Source: Lactobacillus isalae
Lineage (GTDB): Bacteria; Bacillota; Bacilli; Lactobacillales; Lactobacillaceae
Reading direction: 5' to 3'
Length of the DNA: 64,000 bases
NCBI RefSeq assembly: GCF_947539375.1
Contig: NZ_OX443569.1
Location: forward strand, 1,178,001 to 1,242,000
A program made the translations under genes and the position numbers. The notes under the pieces are model-generated. The model was given only the letters and a program-made list of their open reading frames with translations. It had not been told where the DNA came from and searched no databases. Numbering within the stretch: the first letter of the stretch is position 1; the number at the start of each line of letters is the position of its first letter. Below, one piece after another: positions 17,262-26,198 of this stretch.

Positions 17262-18405
17262 ATGCAATTCCTTGACCGCCACCAATACATAAAGATACAA
17301 TAGCTCTTCTACCATTGATCTTACGTAAACTATTTACCGCACTCATTACTAAACGCGTTCCTGTTGCTCCTAATGGGTGTCCTAAACTAATTGCTCCACC
17401 AGCAATATTTAATTTTTCTTTTGGAATGCTCAAATCACGAGCGACGGCGTAAGCTTGGGCAGCAAATGCCTCATTAATTTCAACCAAATCATAGTCATCA
17501 ATTGTACTATTAGTTTCTTTTAGCAGTTTCTTTATTGCAAAATATGGTGCATATCCCATGTAAGCAGGATCACAGCCAATTTCTGCATAAGCTCCTAAAT
17601 AAGCTAAAGGATTTAAGTCCAATTCATCAACCTTTTTTTGATTAGCAAGCAAAAGCATACTTGCACCATCAGTTAATGGCGATGAATTACCTGCTGTAAC
17701 GCGTCCATCTTCTTTAAATACTGGCTTTAATTTATTTAATGCTTCTAAACTTGTATCTGGTCGAATAGTTTCATCATGATCCAGAACTTCACCATCTAAC
17801 TTAACTGGAGCATATTCTTCTTCAAACCAATTATTTTCTTGAGCCGCATAGGCCTTAGCATGAGAATCGCGTGCAAATTCATCCATATTTTGACGCGTAA
17901 CTTGATATTTATCTGCTACATTTTCAGCAGTAATTCCCATTGGCTTTTGAGAATAGGCATCCCCAATTCCATCTATCATTAAACTGTCTCGGTATGCTGG
18001 ATTTTCATCATGCTTTTTACTCTTATCAAGCAAAAGTGGAGCATTTGTCATACTTTCTGCTCCTCCAACAATGGCAATTTCGGAATCTCCAAGCAGCATC
18101 TGCCCCTGAGCAAACCGTAATGCCTTTAAGCTTGAACCACAAACATCATCTATGCTAGTCGCAACTATTGACTCAGCTAGTCCAGACTTCAAAGCAATCT
18201 GGCGAGCAATATTTTGCCCTAAACCAGCGCTTAAGACATTCCCAATCAATACATTATCAATCTTATCTTGTGAGATAATATTCTTTCTTAATAAGCCTTT
18301 AAGTGCTAAAACTCCCAAATCAACCGCACTTTTATCCTTATAAAATCCACGATACTTACCAAAAGGAATTCGATTCATTCCTACGATATAAACATCCTGT
18401 AACAC
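17239..18405 (-). CDS. Acetyl-CoA C-acetyltransferase (thiolase)
   Basis: Makes acetoacetyl-CoA, the first step of the mevalonate pathway. The acyl-accepting Cys89 lies in DDVCGSSLKALRFA; NEAFAAQAYA, GGAISLGHPLGATGTRL and the C-terminal SLCIGGGQG carry the remaining catalytic residues. 388 residues, normal. The start is GTG with AGAGGTGG upstream. First gene of the operon that continues with mvaA and mvaS, overlapping mvaA. Having all three enzymes in one unit supports biosynthetic rather than degradative use. Confidence 0.95.
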   Translation of the reverse strand: MLQDVYIVGMNRIPFGKYRGFYKDKSAVDLGVLALKGLLRKNIISQDKIDNVLIGNVLSAGLGQNIARQIALKSGLAESIVATSIDDVCGSSLKALRFAQGQMLLGDSEIAIVGGAESMTNAPLLLDKSKKHDENPAYRDSLMIDGIGDAYSQKPMGITAENVADKYQVTRQNMDEFARDSHAKAYAAQENNWFEEEYAPVKLDGEVLDHDETIRPDTSLEALNKLKPVFKEDGRVTAGNSSPLTDGASMLLLANQKKVDELDLNPLAYLGAYAEIGCDPAYMGYAPYFAIKKLLKETNSTIDDYDLVEINEAFAAQAYAVARDLSIPKEKLNIAGGAISLGHPLGATGTRLVMSAVNSLRKINGRRAIVSLCIGGGQGIAYEIRRII

Positions 18406-18495
18406 GCTTCCACCTCTTAATAAAAATTATTCTAATAACTATGATAGCTCACAAACTTAAGCAGATACACTAAGTGCCATATTTTTAATCAATTC

Positions 18496-18528
18496 TAAAA
18501 AAAGATTGCTAAGCAATCCTAGCAATCT
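18496..18528 (-). terminator. Terminator after the alpha/beta hydrolase gene
   Basis: Stem AGATTGCTA / TAGCAATCT (18503-18511, 18520-18528) with seven T on the minus strand. Confidence 0.85.
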
Positions 18529-18529
18529 T

Positions 18530-19474
18530 CTACATATATTTATTCAAAAATTTATTTACTTTTTTCTGATATTGAACTGGTTTAGTCGCAAATGACTTTG
18601 CGTGCTTGGCCCCTGGAACAACCCAGAGTTCTTTTTTACCATTAGCAGCCCTATAGTTTTGATATACCATCTCAGTTGGTACAAAAGTATCTTTAGCTCC
18701 ATGAATAAAAAGCATCGGCCGCTTATTTTTGGCTACTTGGTCTACGCTACTACCATCTTTTAAGAAATAGCCAGCTCTAAGTCTAGTAATTCCGCTTAGT
18801 ACTTCAACTAATGGAAAACGTGGAAAAGCTGGAAAGTGATACAAATCTTCAGCTTCATGCTCTATTTCATCTTTCACATTTGTATAGCCGCAATCTTCAA
18901 CATATGCCTTTACTTGCTTGGGCATTTTCAACCCACTAGCCATCATTGTTGTTGCTCCACCCATACTTACACCAAAAATAGCAATTTTACTGTTAGATCC
19001 ATTCTTTTTAATAACTTTTTCTGCCCACTTTTTAACATCTACCTTTTCACGCCAGCCATATCCAATATAATTACCTTCACTTTGTCCATGTCCCCGCGCG
19101 TCTGGCAAGAGGGTATTATATCCCAACTTATGAAACATCGCTGCATAAGCTCCCATGGTATCTTTATTATTCATAAATCCATGAAGAATAATCACTGTCT
19201 TCTTAGAATTAGCTGCTGGAATATAATTTGCATCTAATTTCAAATTATCATCAGCTGACTTCATAATCCACTTTTGCTTAGGAACATCTTGATACCATTT
19301 CTTTTCTTTGTAAAGCGGATCAGTCTTTACTAATTTAGTATCATTATTAATAAAAGATTTATGTCCTGGAACAACTGCAACTTGATAGAAATATAGTCCA
19401 GCTGCTATAAAGAGACCACAAACTGCTAAAATAGAGATAATTACTATTTTTATTTTTTTACTCTTTATCTTCAT
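18530..19474 (-). CDS. Membrane-anchored alpha/beta hydrolase
   Basis: Probable esterase or lipase-like hydrolase with an N-terminal hydrophobic helix (about residues 9-30) that should place the catalytic domain outside the membrane. The oxyanion segment is ILHGFMNN, the nucleophile elbow GVSMGG, the acid Asp in HGAKDTFVP and the His in PGAKHAKSF. 314 residues, similar to the YqkD-type hydrolases of Firmicutes. It is monocistronic, with promoter and terminator of its own. The substrate is unknown. It is not the cytosolic 249-residue cinnamoyl esterase type known in this species group, because of the anchor and length. Confidence 0.85.
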   Translation of the reverse strand: MKIKSKKIKIVIISILAVCGLFIAAGLYFYQVAVVPGHKSFINNDTKLVKTDPLYKEKKWYQDVPKQKWIMKSADDNLKLDANYIPAANSKKTVIILHGFMNNKDTMGAYAAMFHKLGYNTLLPDARGHGQSEGNYIGYGWREKVDVKKWAEKVIKKNGSNSKIAIFGVSMGGATTMMASGLKMPKQVKAYVEDCGYTNVKDEIEHEAEDLYHFPAFPRFPLVEVLSGITRLRAGYFLKDGSSVDQVAKNKRPMLFIHGAKDTFVPTEMVYQNYRAANGKKELWVVPGAKHAKSFATKPVQYQKKVNKFLNKYM

Positions 19475-19504
19475 TAGAAGACCTCTTTTTTAAAGATATA
19501 ATCT

Positions 19505-19533
19505 ATATTATCTCTAATAAATATAGAAATCAA
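19505..19533 (-). promoter_or_regulatory. Promoter of the alpha/beta hydrolase gene
   Basis: -35 TTGATT (19528-19533), 17-base spacer, -10 TAATAT (19505-19510), about 30 bases before the ATG. Confidence 0.65.
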
Positions 19534-19549
19534 GATATGGTGAATTAAT

Positions 19550-19846
19550 ATGTACTTAGATGATCTCTTAATTTTAATTTCTGACCTTCATCCTAACTTC
19601 CAATTCTTCTACCAAACTAGCAAATCTAATCCTGCTTTTCCAATTAGTAAGATTCAAGTTGAAGGAGATCAATGTTTATTATTACTTGGAAAAAAAGCTA
19701 AAACAATTACTCAAATAAAGCATTTATTAGATAAATTAAAGTATGCGCATATCCCAGTATATATTTACGACAAAGAATTAGATAAAAAAGAAAAAATTTT
19801 TGGTATTCAAATAAATCTAAATAAGGGAAAAGTTTACCTTTTATAA
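19550..19846 (+). CDS. Hypothetical protein (98 residues)
   Basis: Not recognised. It is a soluble basic protein beginning MYLDDLLILISDLHPNFQFF, with a small alpha/beta composition and no cysteine-pair or membrane segment. It stands alone between divergent and convergent neighbours; a weak ribosome binding site (GGTG) precedes the ATG and a strong bidirectional terminator follows, which supports a real gene. Function unknown. Confidence 0.6.
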   Translation: MYLDDLLILISDLHPNFQFFYQTSKSNPAFPISKIQVEGDQCLLLLGKKAKTITQIKHLLDKLKYAHIPVYIYDKELDKKEKIFGIQINLNKGKVYLL

Positions 19847-19850
19847 GACA

Positions 19851-19882
19851 AAAAAGAATGGAGCCAACGCTCCATTCTTTTA
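19851..19882. terminator. Bidirectional terminator
   Basis: Stem AAAAAAGAATGGAGC / GCTCCATTCTTTT between convergent genes. Confidence 0.88.
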
Positions 19883-20692
19883 ATTTTCATCTAAATATTT
19901 ATTTAAGACCTGTAAAACACCGCTATCGTTATTGCTTGGGGCAAGATACTTAGCATGTTCTTTAGCAATCTCCATCCCGTTCTCCATCGCATAACTGTAT
20001 TTTGCAAAATCAAGCATTGGAACATCATTACCACTATCACCAAAAACAATTAAGTCTTCGCCCGTTAAACCAAAACGAGCCAGTAAATTCTTTAGCCCCG
20101 TAGCCTTACTAATTCCATACTTAACTGCATCAATTGCAACAGGATTAGATGCAAACGTAGTAACTAATTTGCCGTATTTTTCATTAAAATCTCTTTCAAT
20201 ATCCTTAGCAATCTTACTATCATAATGAAAGGTTAATTCAATAAAAGTATCATCTGGTAAATCTTGCCAATCACTTATTTCAGTACTTTCCTTTGCAAAA
20301 TATTGCAAAAATTCTTTATCTTTTGCTGGAGCTTCAGTTCCGATATAGGCCTTCTCTCTTCCATAAGCCATTGTTGCCATACTGCCATATTTATCATGAA
20401 CAAAATTAATTAATTCAATTGTTTGTTTCTTATTTAATCCTTCAAACGCGACTTCTTTTCCTTCAACGATTAATCTTGAACCATTGGCGGTAACAAAATC
20501 CATTCGATCAATAAAATCAGAGAAATCATTTTTTAAACGAGCAAAAGGACGGCCACTGGCTACTATAAATTGAATATTATGTTTTTCAAGCTTATTTAAA
20601 ACTTGATCAAAAAGTTCATGATCATAACTTCTCTTATCATTTAGAAAGGTTCCATCCATGTCAACCGCCACTGCTTTAAAAGGAATTGTCAT
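19880..20692 (-). CDS. Cof-type HAD phosphatase
   Basis: Haloacid-dehalogenase hydrolase of the Cof family, probably acting on sugar phosphates or other small phosphates in the cytoplasm. Motif I is DMDGTFLND, motif II SGR in VASGRPFARL, motif III a Lys in KYGISKATGL, motif IV GDSGNDVPML. The C2-type cap lies between. 270 residues. It lies 30 bases downstream of the MFS gene and may be co-transcribed with it. The substrate cannot be assigned. Confidence 0.92.
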   Translation of the reverse strand: MTIPFKAVAVDMDGTFLNDKRSYDHELFDQVLNKLEKHNIQFIVASGRPFARLKNDFSDFIDRMDFVTANGSRLIVEGKEVAFEGLNKKQTIELINFVHDKYGSMATMAYGREKAYIGTEAPAKDKEFLQYFAKESTEISDWQDLPDDTFIELTFHYDSKIAKDIERDFNEKYGKLVTTFASNPVAIDAVKYGISKATGLKNLLARFGLTGEDLIVFGDSGNDVPMLDFAKYSYAMENGMEIAKEHAKYLAPSNNDSGVLQVLNKYLDEN

Positions 20693-20722
20693 ATTTTTAT
20701 CTCCTTATATGATAATAGCTTA

Positions 20723-21892
20723 CTAACGATGGTTTAAAGCACCGTTTAATTTCTTACGATATACAAAATAAATAATTAAAATAATTGGCACAATAACTAA
20801 TAAAATTGGATAAAAATAATCTGGAGCTAAATTTTGAGCAGTTATACCACCAATCATTGGACCAGCTGCCATTCCAATATCAAGGCCCAAATAAAAAGTT
20901 GAACTAGCTAATCCTTGCTCTTCAATTGGAGCTAACATCAAAGCCGTAGACTGATTTACAGAATAGATAACTCCATAACCAACTGACAGCATAATTGCAG
21001 CCAATCCCATTAACCAGTTATTAACCATAAAAGTAGCAACAATTAAAAATAAAATCATTGCTATTAAACTTAACCAGAACCAAAATCCAAATCGGATTAA
21101 ATCAAAATACTTTTTCAAGCCAATTCTAATTAGTAATAAGGCAACTGCATAAATTACGAAAAAGTAGCCAACAGCTATCGAAAAATGCTGTCTTTCAACG
21201 TACACGACAATATCAGCCTGAGTAATAAAATATGGAATTGCAAAAAAAGTTGTCAATAAAGCTATCGGAATTGCATCCTTTTGGATAATTTTTATTTTCC
21301 TTTTTTTGCGATTTGCAATTTTAGGCTTAGCATGATTACCAACAAATTGAATTGAAACAATCATCAAAATAGCTGCCATTACAGCAAGCCATAGAGCGGA
21401 CTTATAACCAATTACCTTATATAAATTAATAGCCAAAGCTGGAGCAAGCGCCATTGCTAAAGCATTCATTAATCCATAAAATCCCATTGCTTCTCCAACA
21501 TGACTACGAGGAACTAAAAACGCTAACCAAGTCGTCATGCAAACAGTAGCTAAAACAAATCCAGTACCATTAATTAATCGAAAGATTAATAACCATACTC
21601 CTGATGGCGAAAAACAATAGCCTCCTACTCCAATTAAAATTAATATTCCGCCAATAAAAGACAGACTATATTTTGAAAAACGATCAGTTAAATTACCAGC
21701 CACAGGTCTTAAGAACATTGACACAACACTCATAATTCCCGTTATAACACCAGCAAAAACTGCACTTGCTCCCAAACTAATTGCATAACCGTTAATTAAA
21801 GGCGTTACAAACATAACTGAGAACATAAAAAAGAAAGACGCTGCCATAACTAAAATAACGTCTTTAGTATAAATTGATTGCCTTCTTTTCAA
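20723..21892 (-). CDS. Major facilitator superfamily transporter
   Basis: Twelve-helix permease of 389 residues. The MFS signature between helices 2 and 3 reads RPVAGNLTDRFSKYSL, and a basic cytoplasmic loop KPKIANRKKRKIKIIQ separates the two halves. The sequence suits a drug or sugar efflux MFS; the substrate is not predictable. Upstream AAGGCAAT-type site is weak, AGAGGAG lies before the ATG. Upstream lies the glnA terminator, so it starts its own unit with the HAD gene. Confidence 0.88.
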   Translation of the reverse strand: MKRRQSIYTKDVILVMAASFFFMFSVMFVTPLINGYAISLGASAVFAGVITGIMSVVSMFLRPVAGNLTDRFSKYSLSFIGGILILIGVGGYCFSPSGVWLLIFRLINGTGFVLATVCMTTWLAFLVPRSHVGEAMGFYGLMNALAMALAPALAINLYKVIGYKSALWLAVMAAILMIVSIQFVGNHAKPKIANRKKRKIKIIQKDAIPIALLTTFFAIPYFITQADIVVYVERQHFSIAVGYFFVIYAVALLLIRIGLKKYFDLIRFGFWFWLSLIAMILFLIVATFMVNNWLMGLAAIMLSVGYGVIYSVNQSTALMLAPIEEQGLASSTFYLGLDIGMAAGPMIGGITAQNLAPDYFYPILLVIVPIILIIYFVYRKKLNGALNHR

Positions 21893-21950
21893 TCATTTAG
21901 CTCCTCTCTAGCATTATTACTTTTAACTTTATCACATTTTTAATCCAATC

Positions 21951-21981
21951 AAAAAAGCCAGTTGAAATTACTCAACTGGCT
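21951..21981 (-). terminator. Terminator after glnA
   Basis: Perfect 9-bp stem GCCAGTTGA / TCAACTGGC followed on the minus strand by six T. Confidence 0.9.
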
Positions 21982-22002
21982 TAATTATTTTCTTTAATTT
22001 AA

Positions 22003-23340
22003 TTAATAACCCATGTAGCGGTCTCTTTCCCAATCAGAAACTGATTGAGTGTATTTAGACCATTCAAGATTCTTAGAATCAATGAAGCTTTGAGTTAGGT
22101 GTTCACCTAAAGCTTCTTGGATTAATGGGTCAGCCTTGAATGCTTTAACAGCATTATGCAAGGTAGATGGAAGTGGCTTAATACCACGCTTAGCTCTTTC
22201 TTCTTCTGACATTTCAAAGACGTTAGAAGTAATAGGTGCCATTGGCTTTTTAGCTTCTTTAATACCATTTAAACCAGCAGTTAAACATGCTGCAAGTAAA
22301 AGATATGGGTTAGCTGTTGGGTCAGCTGAACGCATTTCCAAACGAGTATTAATTTCTTCAGCATCTGGAATACGAACAAGTGGTGAACGGTTCTTAGAAG
22401 CCCATGAGATATAAACAGGTGCTTCAAAACCTGGAATTAAACGCTTGTATGAGTTAACAGTTGGATTACCAATTGCTGTTATTGCACGCGCATGCTCCAA
22501 AATTCCGTTTAAGAAGTAAAGTGCAGTATCTGATAAGTGGAATCCACCATCTTTATCGTAAAAGACGTTCTTACCATCCTTAAATAAAGACATATTAGTG
22601 TGCATCCCATTTCCAGCTTGGCCTTCTACCGGCTTAGCCATAAATGTAGCATATAAGCCATGCTTTCTAGCTACTTCACGAACCACCATCTTAAATGTTT
22701 GAACACGGTCAGCAGTAGTTAAAGCATCATCAAATCTAAAGTCAATTTCTTGTTGACCGTCACCTACTTCATGGTGAGCAGCTTCAACTTCAAAACCGAT
22801 ATTTTCTAATGTTTCAACAATATCACGACGACATCTTGCACCTTCATCATCAGATGTCATGTCAAAGTATGAAGCATGGTCGGGAACTTCAGTAGTCCAA
22901 TTGCCATCTTCACCTAACTTAAATAAATGGAATTCTGCTTCAAAACCAATATCAAAATCAGTAAAGCCCATGTCATTCATTTCTTTAAGGACACGCTTCA
23001 AGTTATTTCTTGGGTCTCCTTCAAATGGTTCACCATTGGTCTTATGAACGGAACATACTAAACGACCAATTTTACCACCCTTTTCATCTCCCCAAGGCAA
23101 AACTGCCCAAGTAGAGAAATCTGGGTATAAAACCATGTCACTTTCTTCTAGACGAACAAAGCCATCAATTGAAGAACCATCAAAACGAATGTCATTAGTT
23201 AAGACTTTATCTAATTGACTTGTTGGAACTTCAACAGCCTTAGAGGTTCCGTTAATATCAGTAAAAGCTAATCTTAAGAAACGAACATCGTTATCCTTAA
23301 CACTCTTTTTAATATCTTCTGCAGTAATAGTTTTACTCAT
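22003..23340 (-). CDS. glnA: Glutamine synthetase type I
   Basis: ATP-dependent formation of glutamine from glutamate and ammonia. Type I features: [17 protein letters not shown], the FDGSSIDGF segment, the glutamate-binding [31 protein letters not shown] and the C-terminal active-site flap [19 protein letters not shown]. 445 residues, the short GSI-alpha form without an adenylylation loop. I use ATG 23338-23340, with AGG 8 bases upstream; the in-frame GTG at 23349 is too close to the ribosome site. No glnR precedes it; miaA does instead. Confidence 0.97.
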   Translation of the reverse strand: MSKTITAEDIKKSVKDNDVRFLRLAFTDINGTSKAVEVPTSQLDKVLTNDIRFDGSSIDGFVRLEESDMVLYPDFSTWAVLPWGDEKGGKIGRLVCSVHKTNGEPFEGDPRNNLKRVLKEMNDMGFTDFDIGFEAEFHLFKLGEDGNWTTEVPDHASYFDMTSDDEGARCRRDIVETLENIGFEVEAAHHEVGDGQQEIDFRFDDALTTADRVQTFKMVVREVARKHGLYATFMAKPVEGQAGNGMHTNMSLFKDGKNVFYDKDGGFHLSDTALYFLNGILEHARAITAIGNPTVNSYKRLIPGFEAPVYISWASKNRSPLVRIPDAEEINTRLEMRSADPTANPYLLLAACLTAGLNGIKEAKKPMAPITSNVFEMSEEERAKRGIKPLPSTLHNAVKAFKADPLIQEALGEHLTQSFIDSKNLEWSKYTQSVSDWERDRYMGY

Positions 23341-23433
23341 TGTACACACCTATTCTAAAGAACTAAGCCTAATATTTGCAACTGGTATAGTCCTTAAAAA
23401 TCTATTCACTACTTGTGCTTATGCACAATGAAA

Positions 23434-23462
23434 ACAATAACAGACTAAATTGGTCTCGTCAA
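23434..23462 (-). promoter_or_regulatory. glnA promoter
   Basis: -35 TTGACG (23457-23462), 17-base spacer, -10 TATTGT (23434-23439). A perfect 6-bp inverted repeat TTGTGC-TTAT-GCACAA (23413-23428) lies 6 bases downstream of the -10, across the expected start of transcription; it does not match the GlnR box TGTNA-N7-TNACA. Confidence 0.65.
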
Positions 23463-23542
23463 TCAATATTAATATTTTTTTAGATATATTTTAAACTTAT
23501 TATTATAAAGACACTTATAATAGTCTGTCATCGTCCTCATTT

Positions 23543-24463
23543 TTAATTATTTAAAAAATCATTTATTTCTTTAAGTGCTTTTTCCGATACATTTTCATCT
23601 TGCAACGGATCAAGCCAAACAACAGGTAATTGATGCTTAAAATACGTTAATTGCCGTTTTGCGTATTTGCGCGAAGCTTGTTTTAACTTATCTACGCATT
23701 GATCAAGCGTCTTTTGGCCAGAAAAATAAGGGAAAAATTCCTTATAACCAATTGCTTGAATGGCTTGGTGTTCTCGTTCACGATTCTTATAAACAAACTC
23801 AGCTTCCTTAAGTAAACCAAGATCCATCATTTTATCTACTCGCTTATTTATTCGTTGATAGACTTGCTCTCGTTCACTATTTAATCCAATAATTAAGGCA
23901 TCATATCTTGGTAAAATTTTCTGTTGCTGCTTGCTAAATAGTTTACCTGTTCGGCTAATTACCGTTAATGCTCTAAGCGTTCTACGATTATTTTGTGGAG
24001 CAATTTTTTCAGCAGCTGCTGGATCCTTTTCATTAAGAAGCTGCCACAATTTATCCTCGCCGTTTTCTTTCAAATATTCTTCCCATTTAGGATCAACGCT
24101 AGTTTTATATTCTCCAGGCTCTCCTAATTGAAGCTTATTAACCAATGCATTAATATAAAAACCAGTTCCTCCAACAACTAAAGGTATAGCATTATTATTT
24201 GCAATTTCACTTACCGCATTTGTAGCTTCTGCAACAAAATCTTTAACGGAGTACTCATCAAAAATTGAGCGTTGATTGACTAAATAATGTTTTACTTTAT
24301 TTAACTCCTCATCAGTCGGCTTGGCCGTACCAATGCTTACTTCTCGATAGATCTGCATTGAATCACCAGAAATAATTTCCGCATTAATCTTTGGCGCTAA
24401 ATTCAATGCTAGATCAGTTTTTCCAATTCCGGTTGGTCCAATCAGGACAACAATTTTTTGCAT
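23543..24463 (-). CDS. miaA: tRNA dimethylallyltransferase
   Basis: Transfers dimethylallyl to A37 of tRNAs that read UNN codons. P-loop GPTGIGKT at residues 8-15, SGDSMQIYREVSIGTAKPT, VVGGTGFYINAL and the C-terminal RQLTYFKHQL are family signatures. I begin at ATG 24461-24463, with GAGG 7 bases upstream; the longer frame to 24499 has no ribosome site. About 306 residues, normal. Dimethylallyl diphosphate, the donor, comes from the mevalonate pathway whose first genes lie nearby. Confidence 0.96.
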   Translation of the reverse strand: MQKIVVLIGPTGIGKTDLALNLAPKINAEIISGDSMQIYREVSIGTAKPTDEELNKVKHYLVNQRSIFDEYSVKDFVAEATNAVSEIANNNAIPLVVGGTGFYINALVNKLQLGEPGEYKTSVDPKWEEYLKENGEDKLWQLLNEKDPAAAEKIAPQNNRRTLRALTVISRTGKLFSKQQQKILPRYDALIIGLNSEREQVYQRINKRVDKMMDLGLLKEAEFVYKNREREHQAIQAIGYKEFFPYFSGQKTLDQCVDKLKQASRKYAKRQLTYFKHQLPVVWLDPLQDENVSEKALKEINDFLNN

Positions 24464-24602
24464 TTTAAATCCTCTATTTCTTGATATCAATTCTAACAAA
24501 AAACTGCTATTTCTTCAGACTTAATATAGCAAAAGGCTTTATCGAAATAAGAATTATTGCTAAAATTTGAATTGATAAAATAATTTTTAGGGAGGCATTA
24601 CT

Positions 24603-24782
24603 ATGGCAAAGAAATTTGGAGCTGGTGTTGTAACAGGTGTTTTAGCAACTGTTGGCGCTCTTGCCGCAGGACTTGCTACTTACAAGAAAAAGGTAGTAGA
24701 ACCTGAACAAAAAGAAGCTGACAGAATTGAGCAAAACAGAATTAAAGCCAACAGAAAGAGCTACTCAGCTCACCAAGGTTAA
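24603..24782 (+). CDS. DUF3042 family small protein (59 residues)
   Basis: Short gene with a perfect GGAGG 8 bases before ATG 24603. Translation starts MAKKFGAGVVTGVLATVGAL, then a charged helix rich in Lys, Glu and Gln and ends in SYSAHQG. This is the pattern of the DUF3042 proteins of Lactobacillales: one hydrophobic Gly/Ala-rich helix and a charged tail. Function unknown. It is followed by a strong bidirectional terminator. Confidence 0.85.
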   Translation: MAKKFGAGVVTGVLATVGALAAGLATYKKKVVEPEQKEADRIEQNRIKANRKSYSAHQG

Positions 24783-24787
24783 AATAA

Positions 24788-24831
24788 AAAAGAGAGATTA
24801 ATCCCCGTTTAAAGGTGTTGATCTCTCTTTT
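24788..24831. terminator. Bidirectional terminator
   Basis: 11-bp stem AAAAGAGAGAT / ATCTCTCTTTT with a 22-base loop between the convergent DUF3042 and rhodanese genes. Confidence 0.8.
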
Positions 24832-25228
24832 AGTATTTAGAGGCCTTTGTTTGGCCATCCCATTTTTCAAAGCCATCCTTTAGCCAATATACTTTTTTAT
24901 AGCCTTTCTTTTGTAAAAAACGCGCTGCTCTAATAGTTAAAGCACTTGAGTCAGAATAAAGATAGACTGGCAAATCTGGACGAATTTCTTGATATTGATA
25001 CTTGAACATCGTATACGGTATATTACGTGCTCCTAAAATATGTTCTTTTTTAAAAGGCCCCTTTTCACGTACATCAATAATTTGTGCCTTTCTCTTTCCA
25101 TTTTCAAATTCTTCATTAGTTAAAGCACCACCAACCCGCTTTGATTGAATCCATGTCCAAAGCCAACTCAAGGCAAAGGCTAAAATAATGATGATTAAGA
25201 TAATGTTGATAATCCCAAAAATATTCAT
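24830..25228 (-). CDS. Membrane-anchored rhodanese-like protein lacking the catalytic cysteine
   Basis: An N-terminal hydrophobic helix (about residues 5-27) is followed by a rhodanese fold: IIDVREKGPFKKEHILGARNIPY and GFEKWDG. In active rhodaneses a Cys starts the loop after the fourth strand; here the loop reads VYLYSDSSALTIRAA, so the position is Ser92 and no sulfurtransferase activity is expected. 132 residues. Last gene of the unit that starts near rpmG. It probably has a binding role; this is inference from the missing residue. Confidence 0.88.
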   Translation of the reverse strand: MNIFGIINIILIIIILAFALSWLWTWIQSKRVGGALTNEEFENGKRKAQIIDVREKGPFKKEHILGARNIPYTMFKYQYQEIRPDLPVYLYSDSSALTIRAARFLQKKGYKKVYWLKDGFEKWDGQTKASKY

Positions 25229-25263
25229 TAACTACTTACCCCTATATAAGAATTTCTATAGTA

Positions 25264-25494
25264 CTATGATAATCCATTACTATCTTTTGCGCTAGTTTCC
25301 TTTTCTTCTTCAATTTCATGTTCATGACTTAAAATCAACTTTGCATTCATATATTCCTTTTTAGAAACTACGCCGGCATGATATAAGTTATCTAGCTCAA
25401 TTCCCATCAATTCAATATCCCACTTACGTTTACCAACATAAACTATAATATTGAATTTTTTTAAAAGTTTTTGAACATCGTGTAAATTTTTCAT
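25264..25494 (-). CDS. yqgQ: YqgQ family protein
   Basis: Small protein of the YqgQ family (DUF910), structure known for B. subtilis YqgQ, function unclear. The N-terminal three-helix part reads VQKLLKKFNIIVYVGKRKWDIELM, then an acidic tail. 76 residues. It follows the rhomboid gene with a 2-base gap, the same order as yqgP-yqgQ in Bacillus, which supports the call. Confidence 0.85.
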   Translation of the reverse strand: MKNLHDVQKLLKKFNIIVYVGKRKWDIELMGIELDNLYHAGVVSKKEYMNAKLILSHEHEIEEEKETSAKDSNGLS

Positions 25495-25496
25495 TA

Positions 25497-26183
25497 TTAA
25501 TTACTAATCACTATTCCCTGACGTAAACAGAATACAACGTAAATAATTGCAATTACTGCCGCAATAACTCTTAATTTATGGTGATACTGTCTTAAATGAG
25601 CACTTCCAAAAATTATTCCTAAAAGAAAACCAGATATTAAACCACCAAGATGACCAAAAATATCAATATGACTGGCAAACAAATCAAGCGCCAAATTAAT
25701 AATAGCTAAGGCCAGTGCTTGTCTTCCTAAATAGTCGATTGCTGGAATTGATCGATTTGCTAAATATAGCGCAATGACAACCCCAAAAAGTCCAAATAAG
25801 GCAGTTGATGCACCAGCACTAACTACTGAATCGCTTCCGTAGGCATAACTTAATAAGTTTCCGCCAACACCTGACAATAGATAAACAATTAAAAACCGCC
25901 AGTGACCTAAAAGTGGCTCCATAAATTGACCGATGTAATAGATCATTACTGCATTAGAAGCGATATGTAACCAACCAATATGCAAAAACTGAGCCGTAAA
26001 CAAGCGCCACCATTGATGCTCAACAGTAACAAGCTGATTATTCATCGCACCCAGACGAAGCAATGTATTAATATTAGTCGATCCACCCATTATTGTTTCA
26101 ATTATAAAGACAATAAAGAGTACTATTAAAATTGTATTTGTAACAAAAGTGCTAGAAAATCGGCTAGATTTCAAATTCTGCAT
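25497..26183 (-). CDS. gluP: Rhomboid family intramembrane serine protease
   Basis: Polytopic membrane protease. Ser126 in SAGASTALFG and His178 in IFGHLGG form the catalytic dyad; HIGWLHIASNAVMIYYIG carries the conserved HxxxN motif on the second helix. About six helices, 228 residues, a compact GlpG-like core without the large N-terminal domain of B. subtilis YqgP. GGGGGAAG before the ATG. Neighbours yqgQ and 5-formyl-THF cyclo-ligase repeat the Bacillus yqg order. Confidence 0.93.
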   Translation of the reverse strand: MQNLKSSRFSSTFVTNTILIVLFIVFIIETIMGGSTNINTLLRLGAMNNQLVTVEHQWWRLFTAQFLHIGWLHIASNAVMIYYIGQFMEPLLGHWRFLIVYLLSGVGGNLLSYAYGSDSVVSAGASTALFGLFGVVIALYLANRSIPAIDYLGRQALALAIINLALDLFASHIDIFGHLGGLISGFLLGIIFGSAHLRQYHHKLRVIAAVIAIIYVVFCLRQGIVISN

Positions 26184-26198
26184 TGCAAATCTTCCCCC

